NCBI GenBank assembly: GCA_022316685.1
Contig: JAKJHU010000075.1
Coordinates: 1,736,001 to 1,800,000, forward strand
DNA from: Progne subis subis
Taxonomy: Eukaryota > Chordata > Aves > Passeriformes > Hirundinidae
DNA length: 64,000 nt
Direction: 5' to 3'
This document shows, one piece after another, positions 1 through 12,616 of the stretch. Made by a program: the position numbers and the translations under genes. Position 1 is the first letter of the stretch. Every line of letters begins with the position of its first letter. The notes below the pieces were generated by a model. It made no database searches. It saw only the letters and a program-made list of their open reading frames with translations, and had not been told where the DNA came from.

Positions 1-563
1 AGAATGACTCTTTCAAGATATTTAGGTTAATATTTATTTTGTCTTCCATTTCTCTTTAGCATCCCCAAACCTGATCTTCTTCCCAGTTACTGCCTCCTGC
101 ATTAAAACAATTGTTTTAAGTAACATGTCTACATCCTTCTTTCTACGTCCAATCACTTGGTGAACCTACATATTTTTAGAATTTTGGCAGTTTGTGTGTT
201 TCTTCCTTGCAGTTATACTTCTTCCACAGGATACTCAGAATTGTAAGTCACACTCTGTGTAATTTTGTTATAGATGGTTGAAATAAAATTACTGATATAT
301 GACTAACAGGATGAGAAACTGTCTTTCAAGGGAGATACAATGTTAAAATATCAGAGAGAATGAAGCAAAAGGGACTTGGCACTTTAAGATGACAGTGGAC
401 TGCATGTAAAAAGCTTCTTTCCTTTAAAACATGCAATCTCTTGGTTTTATGTTACTAATAACTAGCAATTTTGAAAGCCTACACATAAATTCACAACTAA
501 TTCTTTTGGGCTGTGTGGCAGAACAGGAATATTTCCAGCTTACTATGCATTTATACACCTGAC
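1..563 (-). other. Partial intron after the last visible exon
   Basis: Intron sequence 3' of the exon ending at 564, running off the left edge. It is AT-rich and I see no further coding exon on the minus strand. The next expected exon would enter the region leading to the C2 domain. No repeat of note. Confidence 0.7.
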
Positions 564-684
564 CTTTTGCTTAAAGCTTCAAACACGCCACTGTCACTAG
601 CCAGTGAATGATCTGAGAGACATGCTGAAACTCGCCTGGCTCTCCTCTCCGATCTTCTACCACTGTCTCCTCGCAGAGTTACAG
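564..684 (-). CDS. WWC3: WWC3 exon: basic linker and SDSGVFE segment before the C2 domain
   Basis: A 121-nt exon with acceptor ...CGGCAG and donor AAAAG|GTCAGG. Its first two bases complete a codon begun in the upstream exon (G|CT, Ala). It encodes [24 protein letters not shown] and [15 protein letters not shown], then two bases of a split Arg codon. The serine/arginine-rich run followed by LASDSGVFE is a conserved WWC-family block just N-terminal to the C2 domain, and the basic cluster with serines resembles basophilic kinase sites. The exon is short but its identity is secure, because phase, strand, order and motif all agree with the preceding 575-nt exon. The donor GTCAGG is a weaker match to consensus than most others in this gene. 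Confidence 0.9.
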
Positions 685-3600
685 CTGCCGTGGAGAAAAA
701 AGGGAGAACAACATCAGCTCAAGGCACCTTCTTCAAAATTAAACAAGAAACATGAATCAGATCAAAGCTAGCAGAAAAACAGCACAAATGCAGTTCACTG
801 ATTCTTCTTCTAACTTCAAGTTAAAAGCCTAGAATAGGATTGACCGGAGATTTTCTGTGGGAGAATTAAGGAAGGAAATTTGTGGCTAATTGCTCTGTGA
901 CAAGACTAAGTATAAACCAATTGCATTGTTACTAAATGTTTTTCTGGTAGAGTAATTCCTTCCTAAAGGAAGACTTACATTAATTCACATATGTACACAT
1001 GATATCCTAAGCTTTTCAGATTTACTTACTGAATATACAATAGGTTGAAAACAAACACAGAGCCTAATTCTTTTTTAAAGTTATCAGATAACACAATGTG
1101 AGGTTTTGTTCTCATTTGTTTCCTAATACAAAGTCTCAAAGCATACTGTTTATAGCATCACATAATAGCAGCTTTTATTTACAGTCTGAGAGGCATTATC
1201 AAAAAGAACCAGTGTTTTCCAGCTCACTCAGACCACTGGGGTATTTTTCCAAATTCTGGATGAATTACTTTGAAAACTGACTGGGGGAAGGAGGAAGCAA
1301 TATTCACCCTCCTTTGCCACCCTTCCCCAAATCACTAGCCACACAATAAATAGCAACTCAGCAATCACTTTCATGTTGTAAATGTACCAACAAAATTATA
1401 TAATACACTGGGTTTTGCACAAGCAAGTAGGTATAGCAGCTACTGATCCTTTAAAGTACGTGCACAAGCAATAACGTTCAAGAACTGAATAGGAAAGGCT
1501 TCAACCAAATAGCTCCTAACTTGAGGCTGTTTTCCTTCGAGTCCTAGAGAAAACCACTAAACAGACTCGTGAAGTGCAGTTTCTTCACTGTGCAGGGAAG
1601 AACATTTATCCTCTTTTTTGCTTAAGGTTCAATGACTGTCCTCAAAGCAGGAAAGCAATGGCAAAGAGATGGCGCTTCCAAAGTGCAGAAAGCATTTTAT
1701 TTGCTTCTGATCATGCTTACAAACTTAAGACAGCATGGAAGCATTGACAATTTCAGCAGAGTGACTTTAGCACAATGCATGGGAGACAAGGACCAGCTGA
1801 CATATACAGCTTACAGCCCCAACTGGGGAAGAAGCATGTCTTACTAGAAGTAACAACTTGTTAAGTACCTCTGTTGAACATTATCAAAAGGCATCCAAAT
1901 TTATTTCTGACACCTACTCAGTAAGTTTCCTTCCGCAGAATATCAGCCACAGCCTGCAGAATCCAGCTGAGGTACAGGGAGCACCCCCTCTGCACAGTAC
2001 CCACCCCACCTCCCACACAAGCACCATGAGGACAGGACATCAGGACAGGAGAACTTGATAAAAGTCTTCCAGATCAATGCAATCACACTGCTGCTATCCA
2101 CAAAAGGCTCTGGCTAAGGTCAGCTTTAACCCACTGTCAAACTGGCAGAGAAGAGGCACCAAGCACAGCAGGTTCTGCACCAGCCCAAGATACATTCCTG
2201 TTACCATACCACTAACAGCACAATGTTACCAAAGGTGTTACAAAAATCACCCAATGCTATTTGGAGCTAAAATTCCTATATATCAGCAGAGCCAGTTCTC
2301 TGTCCTTTGGATTCATAAGTAGCCCTATGAACCTCTCCTCCAAATTCAATTAAGGATTTAGTCAGCTTCAGGTATGCAGGAAATTTATTTGCTGGCTAGT
2401 GCAGCCCAATCTGTACTAGTCTCTGCAACCAGAGAAAGAACCACCATTCCACTCCATCTCCAGTTAGAGTATCCCACCCTTCTTGTACATCACACATTGT
2501 GCAGTGCTACTCATGACATCCTCACCACAAATGAGAGCCAAGTTCAAGTGAGCACACAGAAAGCAAAAAACTGTATTTGAACCACACTCTACTCTGTATC
2601 ACTTATACAAAACTGGTGATTTTGGGTTGTTTTGATTGGGTTTTTTGTTTGCTTGGTTGGTTTGCTTTTTTTTCCTTTTTTTTTTTTTTTTTTAAAGGAC
2701 TTTTGAATTTGTAAGCCTACCTCACTGTCTGGTATTTATGGATAATATTCTGTCACTGGTATTAACGAAGAATCAAAACTAGCAATCTGTAGAGACATCT
2801 ACATATTAAAGCTTCTCAAAAATTTTACGTGACTGCAAAGAGGTTGAACTTCACAAAGGTGTGTAATCTCTTTTTAAAGTTCTTCTATGATTTCTGTACT
2901 AATTTCAACAAGTTACACTAAGATGACTTCTTTTTGTAAATAAGCCCTTGGCTCATCCCTACAGTGAACACTATATAAACGCAGCAGAGGAAAGATCTTG
3001 TGGGCTCTGTCCTTGGGAGGCTCATGTTCCCAGCTTGGCTGGAAGGAAAAGCTGGTCTCAAGCAGCAATATAATAAAATGAAAAACTGACACATTACAGC
3101 AATGTATTTGCCCACTGTCTGCAGACCACGGAAACATTCGATAACCTCTGGACAATCACACCAAATTTGGGAGAGATGTAAACACCAGAATATACCTTTG
3201 ATGGGGAGGGGGGGAAACCTGGTCAAGACCAAAGACACACCAAATTTTCGTTTAACAAAAAAAAGTTTAGCACAGGTTACAGACTTTGCAATGCTGGACT
3301 GTTTGCAAAGCTTTAGGAACTGTTTAAAAATTAGGTTTCTGAGACAGACCATTATCTTCCATCTTCTTATTTAAATACCAAAATCAGTAAACAATATATA
3401 TGATTTTCCAGAACTACTGTGTGCCAAAGCTTGATAAATATAAGACAGCTCTGAATAAAAGAACATTCTTATTGTCATTAGTTGAAAAAGTGAACTTTTA
3501 CTGCCCAAATTTTACTGCCCAAACTTCCATTCGCTAAAAAATCACATAAATAAATCTAAAGCATGTCTCACAGGCTTAGGTGACTACAAATACTGCACGT

Positions 3601-6600
3601 CAGCTCAAAATGCACTAATAAAAGAGTAGAAGACTCATAAAAACTAATCAGAGACAAAACCAGACCTTACCTACCGTACCATTGTCAGGCATTACTATTA
3701 TATACTAAAGCTGAAGGTCAAAGAACACTTTCCCCAGAAGTTTAACTACAGCTGTGAATGTGTTGTTTAGTTGACAGAGCGAAAAAAATTAAGTATGCCG
3801 TAATGATTAAACAGATACAGCAAAATGTCAAACAAAACCAAATGCAGCAGAATCTCCTGTTTTCTCTCATGCAACTCCAAAAAAGAATCCAAAACAAAAC
3901 AACCCACCCAAAAACAAAACAACCAACACATCACACAGAAAAACACACAATAAGAAATTCCAGGTTCACTTACAGTGAATTTTTCTGTTGTGCCGCATGA
4001 GAAACAAGACAAAAAGCATAGTGATAAATCACCCTTTAGATCACTGACAATATTTTATAAACAAGAGATTATTTAGGCATTAAAAGAAATTTAGCATTTG
4101 AAAGATTTGGTATATAGAAGAGATAGTGAAGATATTCAAGCCCAGTATTTTATTAACATGTTTCCTCCCACTCCCATCTTGATAAATACGTTAACTTTTC
4201 AAGCATATTCCCTCCATTCACATATGAAAACTTATTTCACAATGTGACCCTGTGACAGATGCTGAACAATAAAATAGCAGATCAGCAACTGAACAACAAA
4301 ACTGCAGTTCCTGAAGAACCCCTTGAACTTGCTCAAGTGCTGCATCAGTGCAAAGTTCATGCAGTTGATTCAGTGTTTACCCTCCCAGCCCCCATTATTT
4401 GCAAATTACCAAAATTACCTCACACTTTGCCTTGTGAAGGACCAGGCAAAGGTTTGCCAGAACCAAGACCTCCTGTTTCTGCAGCATAGCATTCTGCTGC
4501 CAGGCCATCGGATGGCAGCAGCAGGGCACACTGCCTGGTACCTCAGAGAAACCCCAAATCCCCAGCATCTGTGAGCTCCCAGCTCCGACATACAAGCTGG
4601 ATGCTCCATCGAATTCTTTCAGGAAAAGAGGACAAAACCAAAATATTTTCAAAACTTCCAACTGCTACTTGTAAACAACTGCATTTCAATTCCAAGCCAG
4701 TAGCTATTGAGTGTGGAACTCAAAAGTAGGCAAAAATCAGAAAGGTTAGATTTTTTAAAGTAATTGCTTCCAAACGCAAATATTAAAAATAAAAAAGTAT
4801 CAAAAGAAGGCTAACTGGCTACTTTTTAACCATACATCCTTCCTCAAAAAGAAACAGAAAACATGCTGTTGTACATAGAGAAAAATCTGTAACCTCTGGA
4901 CTAGGAGCTGGACACTACAGCATTGACAGTAGGTTAAGCACAGAGGTTTTCAGACAAACTTGAAATTTCTCAGTAGAGAACTAACAAAAGGAAAATCAAA
5001 GCAGGAAGCTGCCCAGGCCCTCACACTAGGCCTTCACTTCTAGGAAAGACATACAAGCTATAAATGAACTACTTAGATATTTTCACTTACCACAATGGGT
5101 GAAGACATGCTGTGGTCTGATTTGAGGTTTAAAGAAAGTCTCTTCACAGCACTAGCTTAAGAACAAGTTTTCATGCTGGTCTCTGGAATTCTGTTTATTT
5201 TGGTCTGAAAGCTACAATATGGGCGCTAGAAATGTTTACAGCTAGTAAAAGTAAATTCTGCTGCAGTATCTTCTGGCAGTACTAGCTGCATTAAGGAAAG
5301 TAGGTGAGTCTAGTCTCAAATGCTTTTGAACAATACAGGCTTTTTAGCACTGTGGCAATGTCTTCTCTTTAAAAATGAAAAACTGAAAGGTTTTCTGTAA
5401 ATACCACTGATGTTCCTTTGTATTCCTTTGGAAGTTCCTTCCACTTGACAAATAAGATTTTGGTAGGATAATATGATCCATTCTCTGGTTATAGTTCATA
5501 TTATTTCTGACGTCATGAGTCCCAAATGCAACATTCTACATAATGCTAACACAGAATTCTGGATATAGAAATGGGATGGAATTTACAAAATTTAATATTA
5601 AACTAAACTCTAAAAGCCTTTCTCTACTAGTATGGTTTTATTAAAAAAATGAGCAAGCCAACACACAAAAATGCTATCATGGTTATCTTTTTCATATTAA
5701 GAGCAGTTCTTCATTTGGCTGGTCAAAACAGAAAAATAAATTTGTCAGGTTCCTGTATGCTTAGGCTTTTAATTTTGTTTCTTTTTTCAAAAGTTTTCTG
5801 TTTCCTCTTTTAATTTCTCTAATTTGTGTTTCTTAACTGCAGTGCTTCAGAAGCTCCTGCCAAGGCAAGCTAAAGCGAGTCCATCAATCCGACAGTCCAG
5901 CAGGAAAGGAACTCAACAGTGCCTGTGCTGTGCTAACTGCACCCATCACCCCCCTGCCACCAGAGCACACACAGCAGCTCAGAAACAACCTAGCCAAGCA
6001 GACACACAACATCTCACATATCCCCTACAAAAGATGCTCCTTTGCTGATGAAGCACCTACTCTTGTGCACTGGGCACTCATGACAGACTTGCCACTGTGG
6101 CTTCTGCACCATCACAGAGCTTGGACAAGGGAACCCAGGCTGGAGCGTGTACAAATTCAGCATGTAGTCAGCCAGCCTTCAAGCACTGTCAGAAGCATCA
6201 CCTCGTATTTTGTGTTTGAGTTTTTTTGTAGGAGATAGTTGTTTGTTATTTCCTGTCTCTCCTGGGTTTGTGTAGCTTTCCATTATCAGAATAAAGGCAA
6301 TAACAGCCTTTATGGGGGCCTCAGAAGTAATTAACCCATACTTTTTCTTACCAATACTTCACCCATTCTTGCTAGGACCTTGATAGGCTACGCTCCAATG
6401 AAAGTCTATATTCCATTCCCTTTCTTCCTGTCAATTCACTGCTGTTTTAAGATCTATTCAAAAGGATTTCTCTAATCTTTCACCTCTTTGCCCTAAAACT
6501 AGTTTGGGTTTGGGGGATTTTCCTGTGTTTTGGTCAGGCTTTCAACAGGTAGCACCTACCACGCAACGTTTACCTGAGGGTAGTAAAATAAGCCAAACTC

Positions 6601-9600
6601 AGGAACAATCTCTACTGTGCTGGCATGCTTAGGTCTGTGTGACATTTTCTAAGACAATGTGATAATGTCCATAAACTCACCTCCACCAGTTTGCACAGCA
6701 GTCAGGTGTGGTCCCACTTCTCGCAGCCCTTCACTGTCCAGAGGGTAAGCGGACGTCTGAGATGAGCTCGTGCCTTGTGCATCATCGTCACCCAAGGCTG
6801 TGGTCTGAGCCCTGAGCATTTCCAGGGCTCCTATGCCTGCCATCTCCTCAAAACCTTCGGACATCTGAGCCAACGGAGAATCTCGCGATGCAGAGAGAAA
6901 CGGGGTGTCCAGAGGAGAGCTTGGAGGGGACAACGATGACAAGGAGGACCGTGATGACAGGGATGCCAGGGACTGCGGGGTATCCAGAGATCTCCGCTGC
7001 TTATTGAAATTCAAGTGTACAACGGGATCAGCATATGGCACATCCTTTGTGAGAGACTCGAAGGGAATTATGTCAAAGCGCAAATGCTGCCCGTAGTCTG
7101 TAGCGCTGTCCGATTTGTCGTACTGGGGAAGGCCATAGATGTCCGTGAAGCTGACTGAGCTGAGGGAGCCTCTGCTGGAGGCCAAGGATCCTCGACTGGA
7201 GGCCAAGGATCCCCTGCTGCTGCCAGAGGACATGGTGAGGGTGCTAGCTGACAGACTGTGGCACACAAAGAAAGAGAAAACACAAAAATGCACTTTCAAA
7301 TATAATCAGAACCGCCATGCAGACATTAAAACACTAATCCAGATTACACAAGCAATTTTACGTGTATTCGGTATGGTGACATGAAAAGATGATTTGGCAT
7401 TTTAAAGTCTAGCTCATGTCTCTTGCCCTGGTCTCAAGCACAGCCCTGACTGGAGCAGTACATGTGACAGCCAGATCAGGGCTAAGGGCCAGAAGACAAC
7501 AGTCCAACAGCATGAGCCTACTCTTTCCTCTGACATGGAAACAGTTGTAATTTAGCAGAAAAGAGGCCAGGGCAGGCTCTAGCTCAGCAAACCCAATGTA
7601 AAGCCAAGAAATATAGATGACCATGATCCAGCTTAGATTTACAGTAATGATTGGTCATAAACAATCCAGGGAGAAATGCAAAGGGATTTGCAAAGTCCTA
7701 ACAAACTGCTGTGTAAACCTCACCCTCACACATTTTTCCAATGCAAAATACAAAGATTTTAGGATGAATCCTATTCTACTTCCTCTTACCATTCTCAGTT
7801 GAGGGGAAGAAGAATATTAGTGCCAGAGAGAGATGAAGTGAGACAGGAACTGAGCTTTTGATGCTGCTATGGTGTTAAACTGAGGAATCCCCAAGAGCTG
7901 CATCTCAAAAAGCAGCTGTGAATGCGAATATGCAAAACATTCTGGACTTTGTGTGGGCCTTAACACATTCTTGTATTCAAATAGCAAAATTTTGTCATCT
8001 TACCAAGGATCAAAACCCCCATCTTTGAAGGTATCAGAATATTAAGAACCCACAGAATTTAAAAGAATGTTATCTGCCCATAGTAAAACTGTAACAACAT
8101 TACAACAGATTTTAAGAACTTATCTCCTTTTCAGAAACTAAGGTAACATATAAAATTCCCACTAAATAGACATCACTAAAACTATTTATAAAGCTCCATC
8201 CAAATCATCACATTCCACAAAGCAAAGTGTATAAATGTAATGAAAAATTAATTTACTTGGCATACATACACAGAAGTATAAAAAGACAAACTTCATATGT
8301 TATTAATATTCTTCTCTGCTGTAGTTACTTCAAAACCTGCTGGTTTTACATAACTTACCTTTTCAACTGGGAGTGTAAATATGAGGTTAAACGTGTAGCT
8401 TCTTCTAGTTGCATAAGCAAACAATTTCTCTTCTCCTGTAACAGTATCCTGTAATTAAATACATACATATTACTATTTTCTTAATCACAGTAGTGTTCAA
8501 AAAATCCGAGGAGCTTCCCAAATGTGGAAAAACATCTATGCATTGAAGTTTGGAATATTAAAAAAAGTTGCACTGTTTAATGAAAAGTTTTAATTTATGC
8601 TGCTAATATGCAGTGATGGCAATTCCAGGAAGAACACAAGAACCAAGGCTCCAGGAAAATTCCCTGACAAGAGAAGTAACAGAAGTACAATGTAAGAGTC
8701 ATATATATATATATCTCCAAGACAATTATGTAAAATTTCAAAAACAAAATTTTTGAAGGACTTCTGTTAAGCATAACCACCAACATCACATTTAAGCTCT
8801 GATTCTATATGTTCTAGGCGCATTTATTTATCATTATATTTAAGCAGGTGATACAGCATCTTGACTATTACCTTATGAGAAAAATCTCATGCTGCAACTT
8901 ATTTTTTGCTCATTCTATTAACAAGCAGCTGAAATGCTGAATACTACTGCCACAACACAAATGGTATGTAATTTTAATGCCGTCAATCTCATACACCTGT
9001 AAGACATCTTAAATTCAGTATTCTGATATTATTTCAAATAATAGATTTTATCTACTATCTACTCTTTTTCTGGATCCAGAATTATATTCCTGATGTTTTG
9101 TTTTTCGAAGTCCAACCATTAATCTTCAAGATAGTATTAGCGTAGTATTCTGGTTTGTGTTGTACATTTAGTATGTGCAGAAAAGTTACAGCTCCAGCCC
9201 TACATCACAAGGTGGCTGGAAATTGGGATTCTTACAGTTTAGAGAAAGCAGATCAAAGTTATTAGACTGCCTCAGACCTTTCTCAGCTGCAAAGACAGCA
9301 GTTAGAATTCAACATGTTAATGAAGAGGATTTAAAAATCAACAGAAAGGGAGTTCTCCTGGATAAAACAGCAGCTCTCAGGCTTTTCTCCTGCCTTGGTG
9401 CACCCCAGGGCAGGTTAAAAAGGAAGGCTGCAGCTCAGCTATGAACTTACACCACACAGGCACTGCATGCAGGAACCAAAAGAAAAGGATAAATAGACAC
9501 AAGAAACTTGATTAAGGCCTGCAGGGGAAAGCAGAGATACTCACACCATCTACTGTAAAAAACCCCAAAATTTAGGTACCTACACTCCACAGTGATCAAT

Positions 9601-12576
9601 GCTGCAGGGTTGGTACCTGTGCTGAAAGGTAAGAAATACCTCCAACTAAGGCTGTCATCCAATCTTAACAAAAGCAACACTATAAAAAAAAACCAAAAAG
9701 CAACGTAACCCCCACCTCTGTCATTCAGATTTTAAGTTCATTTTGATCTGCACATAACTCAGTGCCTTTAAAACTCAGTAACAGAAAAGAAGTGTTAATT
9801 ATTTAAGAAAGAAACACCTTTGTATTTCACAATTAGAACAAAGTGGAAATACAAAAGCAGAATTAGGAATATTGTTAGTTATTTCTGAGTCTAAAACAAA
9901 CAAAAAATCACTGGTACTAATGGTTAAGCTTTCCTCCAATTCGTTATACAAAAATAGAGTGCTCATCAGTATTATTCTAACTTCTGTTCAACTTTCTGCT
10001 AGTATTTGAAATATCAAGTACCACAGTGGAATGCTGGTTTCCACAGCATGAACTCCATGGAAAAATAGCTTGGCCTTCTTGCCAACACAGTATGCACTAC
10101 CTAACATGAGAGCCCAAAAACAACAACTAAAACTTACTACATGACAGAGTAAAGTGAACTCCCTTTTCTGTCAGTTTAAGCTGGAAAGGCAATGTAACGA
10201 TATGGTAAAAATGGCAAAATATATTACACTGACCTGCAGGCTGGCTGTGAAATTTCTGTTTATTGCCTGAATTTACTGTGTGAAGCATTTTCAGTGAAAC
10301 TGAAGTTGTCAAAATCTGTATATGGAGAGCACTTTCAAATATTTTTAAGCTGTCTTAATTGTGTAAATATTAACCTTTACACAGATCACATTAAAGCGGG
10401 TTCTTGTAGGTTTTCCTGAAGTGTCAAATCTGAGGTTTTACAACTATTTATGAGAAGTAAGAACAAGCAGTTTCTTGCTTTCACTGGAAGCAGTCTGTGG
10501 TAAAAAGAGATTAAGAGGTTTTGTCCTTTTCTCTGGCTGCAGGAAAAACTAGGCAACTTTGAAATAAACACTGTGTTTCCACTAATATGTTTTTCGGTTG
10601 TTTATTTTATGTATAACTTGATTTTTAAGTTATCAAGAATGACTTTGCTTACTATGTTCTCTAAATGTCAGAATTGGGATGTGTTCCCACTGCTGAGATT
10701 GCAAATGAAAAGGAAATATTGTATATAAAAGGCAGCAAAACCATAACCATTTAACTTTCCTGTTATAAGGTAGAAACTAAATATAGCAAAGGATCTTTGT
10801 TCTGATGCTTTTAGAGATGACTTCTACTCCACTGCCAAGAACAGAAAAATCTTTCACTATCCAGGTACTGTTACTCAAGTCTCTATTATCAGACAGTATC
10901 ACTCAGACCTTTTCCAAGCATCTTTCAAGATTCTATTCAGATTTCTTCTTCCTATTCAGAATTTTTAGATGAATGAAAGCTAACTAGTTGACATCCCTGC
11001 AACTCTGCTTCAGAAAAGTTCAAGGCAGAATTAAATAGTGACAGAAGCAGTCTTCTCCTTTTCTGAAACTACATTTCTCTAGTAACTTACTTTTTCCTCA
11101 AACACAATGAAATTCCCTACTCTTCCTTTTGAAGCTACCTACATAGAGCTCATGACAGAGAAGAAAACAATTCAAGTTCCCAAACCTTTCAGTGGCTCCA
11201 TGAGCAGACGTTGCTCGAGCTCGCTGAATTTCATCCTCCAAGCGTCTTTTTTCTTCCTCCAAACGTGCAATGTCTTCTGGGGATCGTCTCTGCTGACTGA
11301 TGAGCTGCAACTCCTGAAGAAGAGCTTCCTTCTCTTTAATGAGCTGAAGACGGTCCCTGTCTGCTTCAGCCATTCCTGGCCAGGATTCATTATCTAGCAA
11401 GGCCAGCTGCTGTTGTATATTTGAAACTCTTTAAAAGAGGATAAATATATTTCAAAATGCAGAAAAAGACAAGAGGAAAAATATCAAAACATGAAGCCTG
11501 TTGATGCTCGTGATTTTTTTCTTCTAAATATCAAACCACGAAAAATTAGAGGAGTCTGGGAGGATTATTGGTTTCTGGGTAAGTTTGTTTTTGGAGGGTT
11601 TTGTTTGCTTGATTTGTTTTAGTTTTTTTTTTAAATTGTTTTGTGTATTTTTAAAACAGTAAACAACTGCAAGTGTTCCTACATGTGTAGATGTACGAGA
11701 ACTACAGTGCTTTTACCTACTGTATAGACAATATCTAGTCTTCACAGCTTTCTCATTTTGAAATAAATCAATTAATATTTTAGAGCTTGAGTTTACTGCC
11801 TGTACAGCTGATGAAGCTGAGCATTTTTTTCACTCCTCATTCTTCTACAATTAGATTTTAAATTGGGAATTCAAAAGTGCAGTAAGAATTTGAAGAAGCT
11901 GAAGGTGAGACACTTAACTAGTGACAACAGGTGCATACAATGGTGTCCTACCTCGTAGAGGAATGTTTCAAGGGGCCAAAAATATTAGGCTACCCTAAAT
12001 GACAAGAAATTTTTAAAGCTTCCATTAGAAACAAAAACATCAGTCTGGAAAAAAGATTTACTGGTTACAAAATACAACTGGCTTTAGATTAATCTATCAT
12101 AAAAAGATGCAATTAAAGAAGCTAACTTGTTTTTTTTTCCTGTACTATGCTTTATAGTTAAAAGTAGTTTCTTTTATCACAATATGCTGTACCATTACAT
12201 GAAACAGTTTCAAGAATAATTACACAGCTGACATTTTAAAGAAATGTTCTTTCAAAAACAAATTTTGAACTCTTATTAATATTACCAAGAACACTAAAGC
12301 CTGACATTTCACAAATGCTTCTTCAGGCATAAGAGGGAGAGCACTTATTGCTAGGTATTTATGTTTGTCTTGCAATGACAATTTAGACATTTTAGAATGT
12401 AGCAGTTAAAATTAGTGGTAAGTAAGAGAAAATCTAGCCTTCTGATTTTTGAACATTTGAAACTCAAGAACTATACAACACTTCTGCAGCTTACACATCA
12501 GTTTCATCTTCACTTTGAAATGGTAGCATTCAAACAAAGATCAGTTCTTCTAGAAGATTACTACCCCATAAATAAA

Positions 12577-12616
<40 letters not shown>

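Larger units (their letters stand above)
685..6680 (-). other. WWC3: Intron (6.0 kb)
   Basis: Intron between the 575-nt serine-rich exon and the 121-nt exon. It contains a T/G-rich tract ending in an 18-base T run (2622-2693), an A/C-rich tract (3878-3956) and a small 9-bp-stem hairpin (4494-4521). Open frames at 2913-3352 and 4395-4661 lack recognisable domains and splice context, so I read them as chance. Confidence 0.8.

Noticed and set aside
2913..3352. Overlapping minus-strand open frames of 80 and 144 codons
   Set aside because: Neither matches the expected next WWC3 segment; the 575-nt and 121-nt exons join directly in phase, so no extra exon is required.
4494..4521. 9-bp stem hairpin (CTGCTGCCA ... 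TGGCAGCAG)
   Set aside because: A short stem of low complexity (CTG/CAG). Such hairpins are expected by chance in 64 kb.
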